Assembly: GCA_016719945.1 (NCBI GenBank)
Contig: JADJYE010000036.1
Location: 1-64,000, forward strand
Direction: 5' to 3'
Source: Polyangiaceae bacterium
GTDB taxonomy: Bacteria > Myxococcota_A > Polyangia > Polyangiales > Polyangiaceae
Length of the DNA stretch: 64,000 bases
In this document: piece by piece, positions 15,186 through 22,954 of the stretch
Layout of the letters: each line of letters opens with the position of its first letter
Position numbering within the stretch: position 1 is the first letter of the stretch
Position numbers and translations under genes: made by a program
Notes under the pieces: generated by a model
What the model saw: the letters and a program-made list of their open reading frames with translations, nothing else
Told to the model about the DNA's origin: nothing
Databases searched by the model: none

Positions 15186-17140
15186 GGCTGTCGAATGACG
15201 ATTCCCAACTGCTCGCATGCCTCCAACGCCAGCAAAACGTGAACCTTCGTCAGCGACCCCGAGGGCTGAAACGGTGCCGGTTCGAAAACCTTCATGATTT
15301 CAAGGGGTGTCGCGCCGGCGCTGAGCGCTCGCAGCACCGAGCTCATGACCGAGGGCCAGGAAGCCCCCCGAGCCCAGGCCGGTTGGGGCTCCACGGGCGC
15401 GTACTTTGCGTCGAGGAGTGCACCCCATTCGTCGAGGATCTCGTCCGCCGTTCGCGCCTCCTTCAGCCCGGCGAGGAGGAGGGGCGCCACGTCGAGGTCG
15501 AGCCGGAAGTCGACCCGCGCGGGCGAGACGCCGCGGTAGAAGGCGAGCTTGCCCCGCTTCCAGCGGAATAGCCGAGCGACGCGCTCAGTGCCCTGCGCGC
15601 GCAGCGTGTCGAAGACGTCGAGCGGGTCGGCGAGGCCTAGCCCGACGATCGTGTCTCCGAGGTGGCCGTTGTATTTGTGCATCACCAGCACGGCGAGATC
15701 GAGCTCGCCGCGGTCGATGAGGCCTCGCGAGACCAGCCGCTCACCGAGCAGCATGCCGGGGTCGGCGGACACCGCGACCACCAGCTTGCCGTCGGAGAAA
15801 TAGAGCTCCGCCGGCGCGTCCTCGCCCGGGGCAGGCTCGGCGAAGAGGGCGCCCGAGGCGCGGTGCTTCGCGATCCATACGAAGGCCTCGGACGCCTTCG
15901 AGTCCGGCAGGGTGGTGAGGAAGTCGGGCACGCCAGGGCCCTGGAACCTGGCGGTGGTCTGGTTCTGCTGCGGGAGGTACCGCGCCAGCATGGCGACCTC
16001 GTGGATGGGCTTGAACCCGCCCCCGAAGTCGACCTGATCGCGCTCCGACACCCGCCCTGTGGCGAGCTGCTCGATCAGCTTCGCGAGGTGCACGACCCGG
16101 TCTTCCACGCCGGCGACGCGCAAGATGCAGGGGAGGTCCTCGGCGGTCTGGGCGGGGCGCTTGTCGCTCGACTGCAGCCGCCGCGCGGCCGAGGCCGCGT
16201 CGGAGGCGTACGCGACCCAGCCCGAGAGCTCTCCCTTCGCCTTGCGGGCCTCCAGGGTGTAGGGCGCGAGGGCCCTCGCGAGCTCGCTCGCCGTGGCGTA
16301 GCGCTCGCCCGGCTCCTTCGACAGCGCCCGCTCGACCACCTCGAACAGCCCAGCGGGGATGCGCTGTTTGGCGGCGCGCAGGGTGTCGATGCGGGCGTCC
16401 CGGATGGCGAGCAGCACGGCGAGCTGCGCACCGTCCCCGAAGAGCGGCTCGCCGACCAGACACTCGCCGAGGACGACCGCCAGGCTGAAGAGATCGGCGC
16501 GCTGGTCGAACGACTCGCCCGCGACCTGCTCGGGCGCGAGGTAGGCATACTTGCCCTTCACGGCGCCGCTCGACCGAAGCTGAGCGGATCTCTGCATCTG
16601 GGCGATCCCGAAGTCCCCGAGCTTCACCTCGCCGCGCGACGACAAGAGCACGTTCGACGGCGAGACGTCACGGTGCACGACCCCGAGGGATCTCCCGCCC
16701 TCGTCCGCGATGGCGTGGACGGCCTCGAGGGCCGAGCACAGGCAGGTGGCGATGTACACCGACAGCCCTGGCTCCAGGCGCTTGCCGTCGCTCTGCGCGC
16801 GGCGCAGCAGCCGGCCGAGGTTGGCGCCGGCGACGTGCTCCATGACGATGTACGGCTCGCCGGCGTAGGTGCCGTATTCGAAGAAGCGAACCACGGCCGG
16901 GTGGTCGACGCGCCGGTGAAGGCTCGCCTCGAGCTCGAACGCCTCGCGCACCGCGTCGTCCTCGACGAGGTCCGGGAGGAGCCGCTTGATCACGACGCGG
17001 CCGGTCGTGCGGTCACGCGGCCTCGCGACGAACACCTCGCTCATCCCGCCGACGGCGAGGCGCCGCTCGAGGATGTAGCTCGCAAAGGGTTCTTCGCCCC
17101 CGATCTTTTGGCTCGCGCCGCCCCCGCCTTCGTCGCTCAT
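15182..17140 (-). CDS. Ser/Thr protein kinase with C-terminal DUF4388-like domain
   Basis: ATG 17140 with GAGG nearby gives 652 residues; ATG 17161 would add seven. The N-terminal Hanks-type kinase domain (about 20-300) has YILERRLAVGGMSEVFVAR, the ATP lysine K52 in VVIKRL, the catalytic loop VVHRDVSPSNVLL, DFGIAQ and GKYAYLAPEQV. No membrane helix follows, so it is cytosolic. After a linker, residues from about 420 resemble the DUF4388/PATAN-type module (IAKHRASGALF, AELYFSDGKLV, GERLVSRGLI) found on myxobacterial signalling proteins. This combination is typical of the large myxobacterial kinase family. It heads a minus-strand run with MerR, FolE-like, SDR and LON genes, so it may phosphorylate or be controlled with the MerR protein; that is inference. 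Confidence 0.9.
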   Translation of the reverse strand: MSDEGGGGASQKIGGEEPFASYILERRLAVGGMSEVFVARPRDRTTGRVVIKRLLPDLVEDDAVREAFELEASLHRRVDHPAVVRFFEYGTYAGEPYIVMEHVAGANLGRLLRRAQSDGKRLEPGLSVYIATCLCSALEAVHAIADEGGRSLGVVHRDVSPSNVLLSSRGEVKLGDFGIAQMQRSAQLRSSGAVKGKYAYLAPEQVAGESFDQRADLFSLAVVLGECLVGEPLFGDGAQLAVLLAIRDARIDTLRAAKQRIPAGLFEVVERALSKEPGERYATASELARALAPYTLEARKAKGELSGWVAYASDAASAARRLQSSDKRPAQTAEDLPCILRVAGVEDRVVHLAKLIEQLATGRVSERDQVDFGGGFKPIHEVAMLARYLPQQNQTTARFQGPGVPDFLTTLPDSKASEAFVWIAKHRASGALFAEPAPGEDAPAELYFSDGKLVVAVSADPGMLLGERLVSRGLIDRGELDLAVLVMHKYNGHLGDTIVGLGLADPLDVFDTLRAQGTERVARLFRWKRGKLAFYRGVSPARVDFRLDLDVAPLLLAGLKEARTADEILDEWGALLDAKYAPVEPQPAWARGASWPSVMSSVLRALSAGATPLEIMKVFEPAPFQPSGSLTKVHVLLALEACEQLGIVIRQP

Positions 17141-17211
17141 GGTCCTCGCAGCAGCGCCCATTATTCGCCGATCGTGACCCTTTCGGCTACGCTCTCTTGT
17201 CGAGAATCCGT

Positions 17212-17851
17212 ATGGAACCCCGCCGTTGCGGAGTGCATGGTCTAGTCATCGGCGAGGACGGTCGCTGCGTCATCTGCCGTCGCGGTGATCCCGAGCTCGG
17301 GCCTGCGAAAACGAGCAGCGATTGGCCGATCGTGGCGATGCTGGCCCTGTTCGGTGTGCTCGTCGTCGGCTCTGGGGGCTACTGGATCACCAAGAGGATC
17401 GCGGCGCTGGTGCAGACCCAGCCCGCCCCCGAGGGAAAGCCCGTCCCGGCCGTGGACACCAACCAGGCCGCCGAGGAGGAGCTTGCGAAGTACCCGGCGC
17501 CCAAATTCACGGCCGAGCGTCAGGGCGATGCCGTCCCCGTGGCCGCGGCGACCGACGAGCCGCTCAGCGAGCAAGAGCTCGCGGCGCTGCGCAAGAAGGT
17601 CCCCATCACGATGTACATGAAGCCCCGCTGCTCGCTGTGCGATCAGGCGAGGGGGGCTGTTGAAATCTCGAGGGATTCCTCTCAAAGAGGTCGACGTCGA
17701 CGCCAGCGCGACCGACAAGGTCTTGCTCGAGTCGATCAACGCCGCCGGGAGCGTCCCCACGTTCGACGTCGCCGGGAAGGTGCTCGTCGGCTACGAGCCC
17801 AACGTGCTCTTGTCGGCGATCGACAAGGCCGCCACCCGCAAGAAGCGCTGA
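17212..17851 (+). pseudogene. Membrane-anchored glutaredoxin interrupted by a +1 frameshift in a G run
   Basis: ATG 17212 opens a frame with a small zinc-ribbon-like N-terminus (CGVHG...CVIC), one membrane helix (WPIVAMLALFGVLVVGSGGY) and a linker. It then enters a glutaredoxin strand and active site, PITMYMKPRCSLCDQAR, at 17605-17655. After the 6-G run at 17651-17656 the homologous continuation LLKSRGIPLKEVDVDAS... GSVPTFDVAGKVLVGY lies in another frame and stops at 17851. Removing one G joins the halves into a normal glutaredoxin domain with C-S-L-C active site, 212 residues in all. The defect may be a sequencing error, a slippage-prone phase-variable site or a real inactivation. moeA begins 1 nt after the stop. 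Confidence 0.75.
17651..17656 (+). repeat. Six-G homopolymer at the glutaredoxin frameshift
   Basis: Reading through this run shifts the glutaredoxin out of frame by one base; five Gs would restore a continuous, family-like sequence. A second out-of-frame G run occurs at 30171-30178. Confidence 0.7.
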
Positions 17852-17852
17852 C

Positions 17853-19076
17853 ATGGGCGCTAGCGGGGCGGAGCGCACCTCCTACGAGCGCGCCCTCGAC
17901 CTGATCGTGCGCGGCGCCGAGCCGCTCCCCGCCGAGGTCGCTCCGCTGGACCAGTGCGGCGGTCGAGTGCTCGCCGAAGACGTCGTCGCGGGCGTCAACG
18001 TCCCGGCTTATGCGCGCTCGGCGGTCGACGGCTTCGCGGTGAGAGCGCGAGATCTGCTCAGCGCGACCTCTTCGTCCCCCGTGGTCCTGGAGATCGTCGG
18101 CTCCTCGCGTCCCGGCGAGCCAGCTTCGGCGGCGCTGCCTGCGCGCGCTTGCGTCCGCGTCGCGACGGGGGCTGCGCTCCCCGACGGGGCCGACGCGGTC
18201 GTCATGCTCGAGGACGTCGACGAGCTCGACCAGGGCTCGCGCAGGGCGGTTCGGTTCTCGCGCGACGCCCGAGCCGGCAAGCACGTCATCACCATCGGCG
18301 AAGATGTCCGAGCCGGGGAGGTGCTGCTCCGCCGAGGCCGGGTGCTCCGCGCGCACGACCTCGGCGTCGCGGCGAGCCTGGAGGTCGCCGCACTCCTGGT
18401 CCTCGGCCGACCGCGGGTCGAGGTGCTCGTCACTGGCAACGAGATCGTCCCACCGGGCGCGCCGCGCGGCGGCTCACAGATCGTCGATTCGAACTCGGTC
18501 GTCATCCGCGAGCTGGCGGGGCGTGACGGTGCACGGGTCGCTGCCGTGCGCTACCTCGCCGATGACCCCGCGGTGCTCTCGGCGACGCTGCGCACCAGCG
18601 ACGCCGACGCCATCTTGATCTCCGGGGGCTCCAGCGTCGGCGCCGAGGACCACGCGCCGCGCGTCCTCGCCGAGCTCGGCCAGGTCCTGGTCCGCGGCGT
18701 GAGCATACGGCCCGGCGGTCCGACGACCTTCGGGCGCTACGGAGACAAATGGGTGTTCCTCCTGCCGGGGCACCCGCTCGCCTGCCTCACCGCGTACGAG
18801 CTGCTCGCCGGTCCGCTCCTGCGCGTCATCGGCGGACACCCCGCCGCTTGGCCGCACCCGGTGCTGCACGTGCCGCTGCTCGAGCCCATCGAGTCGGTCG
18901 CCGGCCGCACCGACTTCGTGCGCGTCACGCTCGACGACGACGGCGCGCGGCCGCTTCGCCACCACACGGGGTCGAGCAACCTCAGCGCCGCGGTGCGCGC
19001 CGATGGCGCGATCCTCATCCCGAGCGCGACCGAGCACCTCGCCTGTGGCGAGGGTGTCCGGGTCTTTCTCTTCTAG
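17853..19076 (+). CDS. moeA: Molybdopterin molybdotransferase MoeA
   Basis: The 407-residue protein shows the MoeA series of motifs: PAYARSAVDGFAVRA (domain III start), VATGAALPDGADAVVMLED, KHVITIGEDVRAGEVLL, VLVTGNEIVPPG, ILISGGSSVGAEDH and FLLPGHPLACLTAYELL. MoeA inserts molybdate into adenylylated molybdopterin to make the molybdenum cofactor. Length is normal for the family. The usual LPGNPVA is LPGHPLA, a conservative variation. It starts one base after the stop of the broken glutaredoxin gene, so the two share a transcript. mobA, which modifies the cofactor, lies about 10 kb away at 29310. The end of the gene is followed by a hairpin-rich spacer. Confidence 0.93.
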   Translation: MGASGAERTSYERALDLIVRGAEPLPAEVAPLDQCGGRVLAEDVVAGVNVPAYARSAVDGFAVRARDLLSATSSSPVVLEIVGSSRPGEPASAALPARACVRVATGAALPDGADAVVMLEDVDELDQGSRRAVRFSRDARAGKHVITIGEDVRAGEVLLRRGRVLRAHDLGVAASLEVAALLVLGRPRVEVLVTGNEIVPPGAPRGGSQIVDSNSVVIRELAGRDGARVAAVRYLADDPAVLSATLRTSDADAILISGGSSVGAEDHAPRVLAELGQVLVRGVSIRPGGPTTFGRYGDKWVFLLPGHPLACLTAYELLAGPLLRVIGGHPAAWPHPVLHVPLLEPIESVAGRTDFVRVTLDDDGARPLRHHTGSSNLSAAVRADGAILIPSATEHLACGEGVRVFLF

Positions 19077-19107
19077 CCACGGCGATCGCCGGTCGATCCG
19101 CCCGGGG

Positions 19108-19129
19108 GGTGCGGAGCCGATCCCGCACC
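19108..19129 (+). terminator. Hairpin after moeA
   Basis: Arms GGTGCGG and CCGCACC (7 bp) are separated by 8 bases, starting 31 bases after the moeA stop. The surrounding 13-mer GGGGTGCGGAGCC occurs twice (19106-19118 and 19137-19149), so an alternative pairing is possible. No U-tract follows, so Rho-independent function is uncertain. Confidence 0.35.
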
Positions 19130-19229
19130 TCGGCGCGGGGTGCGGAGCCCACGCCGCGCGGCTCGAAGCGATAAATCCCGCTGAAACACGGCGAGCGAAC
19201 CTGGCCCCTCGCTTGCTCTTGCCTCTGTC

Positions 19230-20999
19230 ATGCGAACGGGATGGTGGACGTTGGCGGCCGCGATCGTGGCCGCGGCCGGGTGTGGAACCGTCGGTGGAGG
19301 CTCGAGCGCGCCCTCTGCCAACACGGGCGCGGCGGCTCCCAGCGAGGCCGCGTCGCGCGTCGACGCGGCGCTCGAGAAGGCCTGGGCCGACCGGGGTCTG
19401 GTCGTCGCGCCCGAGGTCGACGACGCGACCTACCTGAGGCGGCTGTCGATCGATCTGATGGGGCGGATCCCTTCGGTCGCGGAGCTGCGCGCCTTCGAAG
19501 CCGACCCGCCCGCCGACCGCCGCGCCCGGGCCGTCGATCGCATGCTCGCGTCGCCGGAGCACGCGAGCCACCTGGCCCGGACGTGGGAGCGCATCCTGCT
19601 CGGCCCAGCGGTGAAGAACCGGCTGGTCGATCGCGCCGCCCTCCGGCGCTGGCTCGAGGCGCGGTTCGCGGCCGACGCGCCGTGGGACGAGACCGTGCGG
19701 CTGCTGCTCGCGGCGGAGGGCAAGTCGAGCCTCGGGGGTGGGCGCGCAGAGGCCCTGGTGGACGAAGACCCGGAGCGAGCCCGCCTCGAGCGCGAGCAAG
19801 GCGTCAACGGCGCGACGAACTTCCTCCTGCGCTTCGCCCGCGCCCCGGAAGACCTCGCAGGGACCGCGTCCCGCGCGTTCATGGGGGTCCAGATCCAGTG
19901 CGCACAGTGCCACGACGACAAGTCCGAGAAGTGGCTCCAGTCCGATTTTCGCGGCCTGACCGCGAGCTTCGTCAGGGTGAAGATCGACCCGATTGAGCGC
20001 GAGAAGCGGGCGATGCCGGTGTTCGAGATCACCTCGATCGACAGGCCGGCCCCGCGCCTCAGGAAGAGCGAGTCCCTCGCGGTGCTCGCGAAGGTGCCGC
20101 CCCGAGCGCTCGACGGCACGCCGCTCGATCGCGGAGACCCGCGGCAGGCGCTCGGCGCGTGGATGACGTCGCCGGATAACCCCTGGTTCTCGAAGGCGAT
20201 CGTCAATCGCGCCTGGGCCGAGATGATCGGGCAGGGACTGGTGGAGCCCGTGGACGACCTGGCCGAGAACAACCCGCCCGTCATGCCGGAGCTCTTCGCT
20301 GGCCTCGCCGAGGACTTCGAGAAGAGCGGCTACGACCTCGACGGCTTGTACCGAGCGCTCGCGCTCTCGAGGGCGTACTCGCGGGGCGTCGCGCAAGGCT
20401 CGGGCACGCCTCGCGACCAGCTCTTCGCGCGCGCCGCGCTGGAGCCGCTCTCCGCCGACGCCCTGCTCGACTCGATCTTCGTCGCGACCGAGGTCGATCA
20501 GCGCATCGCAGACCGCGCCCCCGGGCGCGTCGCGGAGCTCAAGTCGCGCGTTCGCCGGCGGATGGAGTTCGTGTTCGACGAGGACAGCGAGTCGAACGGC
20601 GACGGGTACAGCGGGACCCTGCAGCAGGCGCTGTTCACCATGAACGGTGGCCTGCCGCTCGCGGCCACCGCCGTCGCCGACGGCAGCCTGCTCGAGGGGC
20701 TGCTCGAGAGCTCGGATGACGACACGATCATCCAAGAGCTGTTCCTGCGGACGCTCTCGCGAGCGCCCACGCCCGATGAGCTCGCGGCGGCCAGGGCGCT
20801 GGTGGCCGCAGGTGGCGCGAACGACTCTGCGGGCGGTCCCGCCAAGAGGAAGAACGCCAAAGGAAAGATGAAGAAGAAGCTCGGCGGCGATCTCGCTGGC
20901 GACGCCGTGCGCTCGACCGCGGACTCCCCACGGGAGCGCGGCTTCGAGGATCTGTTCTGGTCCCTCCTCAACTCCAGCGAGCTCGCCTTCAGGAGATAG
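19230..20999 (+). CDS. DUF1549/DUF1553 domain lipoprotein
   Basis: The 589-residue product has a signal peptide with the lipobox VAAAGC (Cys 18) and a short linker. The DUF1549 region is recognisable by YLRRLSIDLMGRIPSVAELRAF, MLASPEHASHLARTW and a Cys motif CAQCHDD near residue 225. The DUF1553 region contains NPWFSKAIVNRAWAEMIGQGLV, EPVDDL, a conserved YDLDGLYRALALSRAY and the C-terminal FEDLFWSLLNSSE. Such proteins are abundant in planctomycetes and also occur in myxobacteria, always beside a DUF1501 gene, as here 2 nt downstream. CxxCH suggests possible heme attachment, but the motif may only bind metal. A Lys-rich insert (KRKNAKGKMKKK) near residue 535 is unusual. Molecular function is unknown. 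Confidence 0.85.
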   Translation: MRTGWWTLAAAIVAAAGCGTVGGGSSAPSANTGAAAPSEAASRVDAALEKAWADRGLVVAPEVDDATYLRRLSIDLMGRIPSVAELRAFEADPPADRRARAVDRMLASPEHASHLARTWERILLGPAVKNRLVDRAALRRWLEARFAADAPWDETVRLLLAAEGKSSLGGGRAEALVDEDPERARLEREQGVNGATNFLLRFARAPEDLAGTASRAFMGVQIQCAQCHDDKSEKWLQSDFRGLTASFVRVKIDPIEREKRAMPVFEITSIDRPAPRLRKSESLAVLAKVPPRALDGTPLDRGDPRQALGAWMTSPDNPWFSKAIVNRAWAEMIGQGLVEPVDDLAENNPPVMPELFAGLAEDFEKSGYDLDGLYRALALSRAYSRGVAQGSGTPRDQLFARAALEPLSADALLDSIFVATEVDQRIADRAPGRVAELKSRVRRRMEFVFDEDSESNGDGYSGTLQQALFTMNGGLPLAATAVADGSLLEGLLESSDDDTIIQELFLRTLSRAPTPDELAAARALVAAGGANDSAGGPAKRKNAKGKMKKKLGGDLAGDAVRSTADSPRERGFEDLFWSLLNSSELAFRR

Positions 21000-21092
21000 C
21001 CGTGTCCGAAACCAACATGTCTCGTCGCCAGCTCCGCCGAGGAGCCGCCTCCGCTCGCGAGCCCGTCCTCGGCGCGCGCCAAGAGCTGCATC

Positions 21093-22214
21093 GTGCTCTG
21101 GATGAACGGCGGCCCGAGCCACCTCGACACCTTCGACCCGAAGCCCGGCTCGAAGAGCAGCGGCCCCTTCAAGGCCATCAAGACGCGCGCTCCTGCGATC
21201 CAGCTGTGCGAGCACCTCCCGAAGCTCGCGGAGCACGCCGACCGGCTCGCCGTGCTGAGGGGCGTGTCGAGCAAAGAGGGCAACCACCAGCGCGCGATCG
21301 AGCTGGCTCACACCGGGCACGTCCCCAACCCCACGGTGCGCGCGCCCGCCATCGGGTCGTGGGTCGCCAAGACGCGGCCGAGAGGCGCGCTGGAGCTTCC
21401 CTCGTTCGTGAGCCTCGGGGGGCCGAGCCTGGGCGCGGGGTTCTTCGGCAACCCGTACGACCCCTTCGTCGTGTCGAAGCCCGGCGCGCTGCCCGACGAT
21501 CTGCGGCCGGCGAGGCCCGTGGGGCCCGCTCGCGCCAGCGCTCGCTCGAGCTTCCTCGAGACGCTCGAGGGGGGCTTCGCGCTGCGCACCGGTGACCCGC
21601 AGGTCGCGGCCAGGCGAGAGGTCTACGCAAAGGCGCGCACGATGATGGCGTCGGACTCGGTCCAGGCGTTCTCGGTGGCGGACGAGCCCGCCGCGATCGT
21701 CGACGCCTACGGCGACACCGACTTCGGGCGCGGGTGCCTCGTCGCGCGCCGGCTCGTCGAGGTGGGTGTTCCGTTCGTCGAGGTGACGCTCGACGGCTGG
21801 GACACCCACGAGGACAACTTCGGCCGCGTCGAAGATCGCCTGGCGATCCTCGACCCTGCGATGTCCGCGCTGCTCGCGGATCTCACGGCGCGCGGGCTGC
21901 TCGACTCCACGCTCGTCGTGTGGATGGGCGAGTTCGGTCGAACGCCGCGCATCTCCGGCGACGACGGGCGCGATCATCATCCGGCGGCTTTCAGCGTCGC
22001 GATGGCAGGCGCAGGGGTGAAGCCCGGCGTCGTCCACGGCGAGACGGACGGCGACGGCGCGGCCGTCGTGAAAGACGGCGTGTCCGTCCCTGACGTGGTC
22101 GCCACGATCGCTCACCTCACGGGTGTCGATCCTCGGACCGAGGTCACGACCCCGACCGGACGACCCGTGCGCGTGACCGAGAAGGGCAAGCCGATCCAGG
22201 CGATCCTCACGTGA
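21093..22214 (+). CDS. DUF1501 protein with disrupted N-terminal export signal
   Basis: The DUF1501 body is intact from AKSCIVLWMNGGPSHLDTFDP to the C-terminus: LCEHLPKLAEHADRLAVLRG, EGNHQRAIELAHTGH, VPFVEVTLDGWDTHEDNF, WMGEFGRTPRI, and DHHPAAFSVAMAG. These are metal-dependent-phosphatase-like motifs of the sulfatase/alkaline phosphatase superfamily. Family members begin with a long twin-arginine signal (MSRR...) running into AKSC. Here GTG 21002 or ATG 21017 encodes MSRRQLRRGAASA in a different frame, and the hydrophobic core is missing. In-frame translation can start only at GTG 21093 or ATG 21102, yielding 373 residues or fewer without a signal peptide. A deletion plus frameshift is likely, so the protein may no longer be exported. 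Confidence 0.78.
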   Translation: MLWMNGGPSHLDTFDPKPGSKSSGPFKAIKTRAPAIQLCEHLPKLAEHADRLAVLRGVSSKEGNHQRAIELAHTGHVPNPTVRAPAIGSWVAKTRPRGALELPSFVSLGGPSLGAGFFGNPYDPFVVSKPGALPDDLRPARPVGPARASARSSFLETLEGGFALRTGDPQVAARREVYAKARTMMASDSVQAFSVADEPAAIVDAYGDTDFGRGCLVARRLVEVGVPFVEVTLDGWDTHEDNFGRVEDRLAILDPAMSALLADLTARGLLDSTLVVWMGEFGRTPRISGDDGRDHHPAAFSVAMAGAGVKPGVVHGETDGDGAAVVKDGVSVPDVVATIAHLTGVDPRTEVTTPTGRPVRVTEKGKPIQAILT

Positions 22215-22246
22215 GTGGAGCGAGCATCTGGCCGCGGGTCGTGCTT

Positions 22247-22255
22247 TGCTACCCA
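22247..22255 (+). promoter_or_regulatory. Extended -10-like motif before the 22264 gene (leaderless candidate)
   Basis: TGCTACCCA fits TGnTAnnn; the hexamer ends 8 nt before ATG 22264. Confidence 0.4.
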
Positions 22256-22263
22256 GCAGCCAG

Positions 22264-22941
22264 ATGCTCGCGCGCTCGTCACCGCTGCTGCTCCTCGTGC
22301 TGTCCGCGTGTCAGCGGATCGAGGAGCCGCCGCGCATGGACGATCTGTCCGGCATCTCGGGCGACTACGAGCGGCCGAAGAAGGACGTCTTCGGCGGGGT
22401 CGAGACGGCGACGCTCGTCGTGACCACGCGCGGGATGACCTACGTGGACGATCCGATGCGCGACTCGGTCGTCTTCGATCACGTGGAGTGCAGCTCCGCG
22501 ACGTCGTGCCAGGTGAAGAGCACGCTGTGCTCGCTCTCTCTCGAGAAGCGACCCGACGGTGACCTCGTCGTGAACGCCGAGCTGCGCTGCGAGCGGATGG
22601 CCGGGCTGTGGCACACCCACGACAACGCCAAGAAGAGGGCCGCAGAGCTCACGGGCTCCGCCGCGGCTCCCGCGTCGAGCTCTGCCGTTCCGGCGCCCAG
22701 CGCGAGCTCCCCCGTGCCGGCGCCGAGCGTATCTGGGCGCCCTCGCCCATCCGCCTCCGGTTCGGGGAGCGCGCTCGCGCCGCCGCCCGCGACGGCCCCG
22801 GAGCCGAGCACGGTCGACTGTCTGCGGACCTGCAATCAGGGCTCGATGACCTGCGCGCGCGGCTGCAAGCAGAACGACCTCTCGTGCCTCTCCAGCTGCA
22901 ACGAGAAGGGCTTTCGCTGCGTCGTCGCCTGCGCGAAGTGA
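22264..22941 (+). CDS. Lipoprotein with an 11-residue periodic CX3C ladder
   Basis: ATG 22264 gives 225 residues; ATG 22246 is possible but lies inside the putative -10 element. The signal peptide MLARSSPLLLLVLSAC ends at Cys 16. A folded domain of about 100 residues with ECSSATSCQVKSTLCSLSL follows, then a Pro/Ser/Ala linker. The last 40 residues hold eight cysteines as four CX3C pairs at 186/190, 197/201, 208/212 and 219/223, an exact 11-residue period. On a helix this puts all cysteines on one face, as in disulfide-stapled alpha-hairpins. I do not recognise a family. Expression from the -10 motif just upstream is likely, independent of the DUF1501 gene. Confidence 0.78.
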   Translation: MLARSSPLLLLVLSACQRIEEPPRMDDLSGISGDYERPKKDVFGGVETATLVVTTRGMTYVDDPMRDSVVFDHVECSSATSCQVKSTLCSLSLEKRPDGDLVVNAELRCERMAGLWHTHDNAKKRAAELTGSAAAPASSSAVPAPSASSPVPAPSVSGRPRPSASGSGSALAPPPATAPEPSTVDCLRTCNQGSMTCARGCKQNDLSCLSSCNEKGFRCVVACAK

Positions 22942-22954
22942 GGCGCGGCCAAGG

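Noticed and set aside
19106..19149. Two copies of GGGGTGCGGAGCC as a possible CRISPR or satellite start
   Set aside because: Only two units, 31 bp apart, with no further repeats; best explained as alternative hairpin arms after moeA.
18474..22115. A 1,213-codon minus-strand open frame
   Set aside because: It runs antisense to moeA and the DUF1549/DUF1501 genes, which have clear family motifs. Its Arg/Gly/Asp/His-rich composition without any motif is what GC-rich antisense frames produce.
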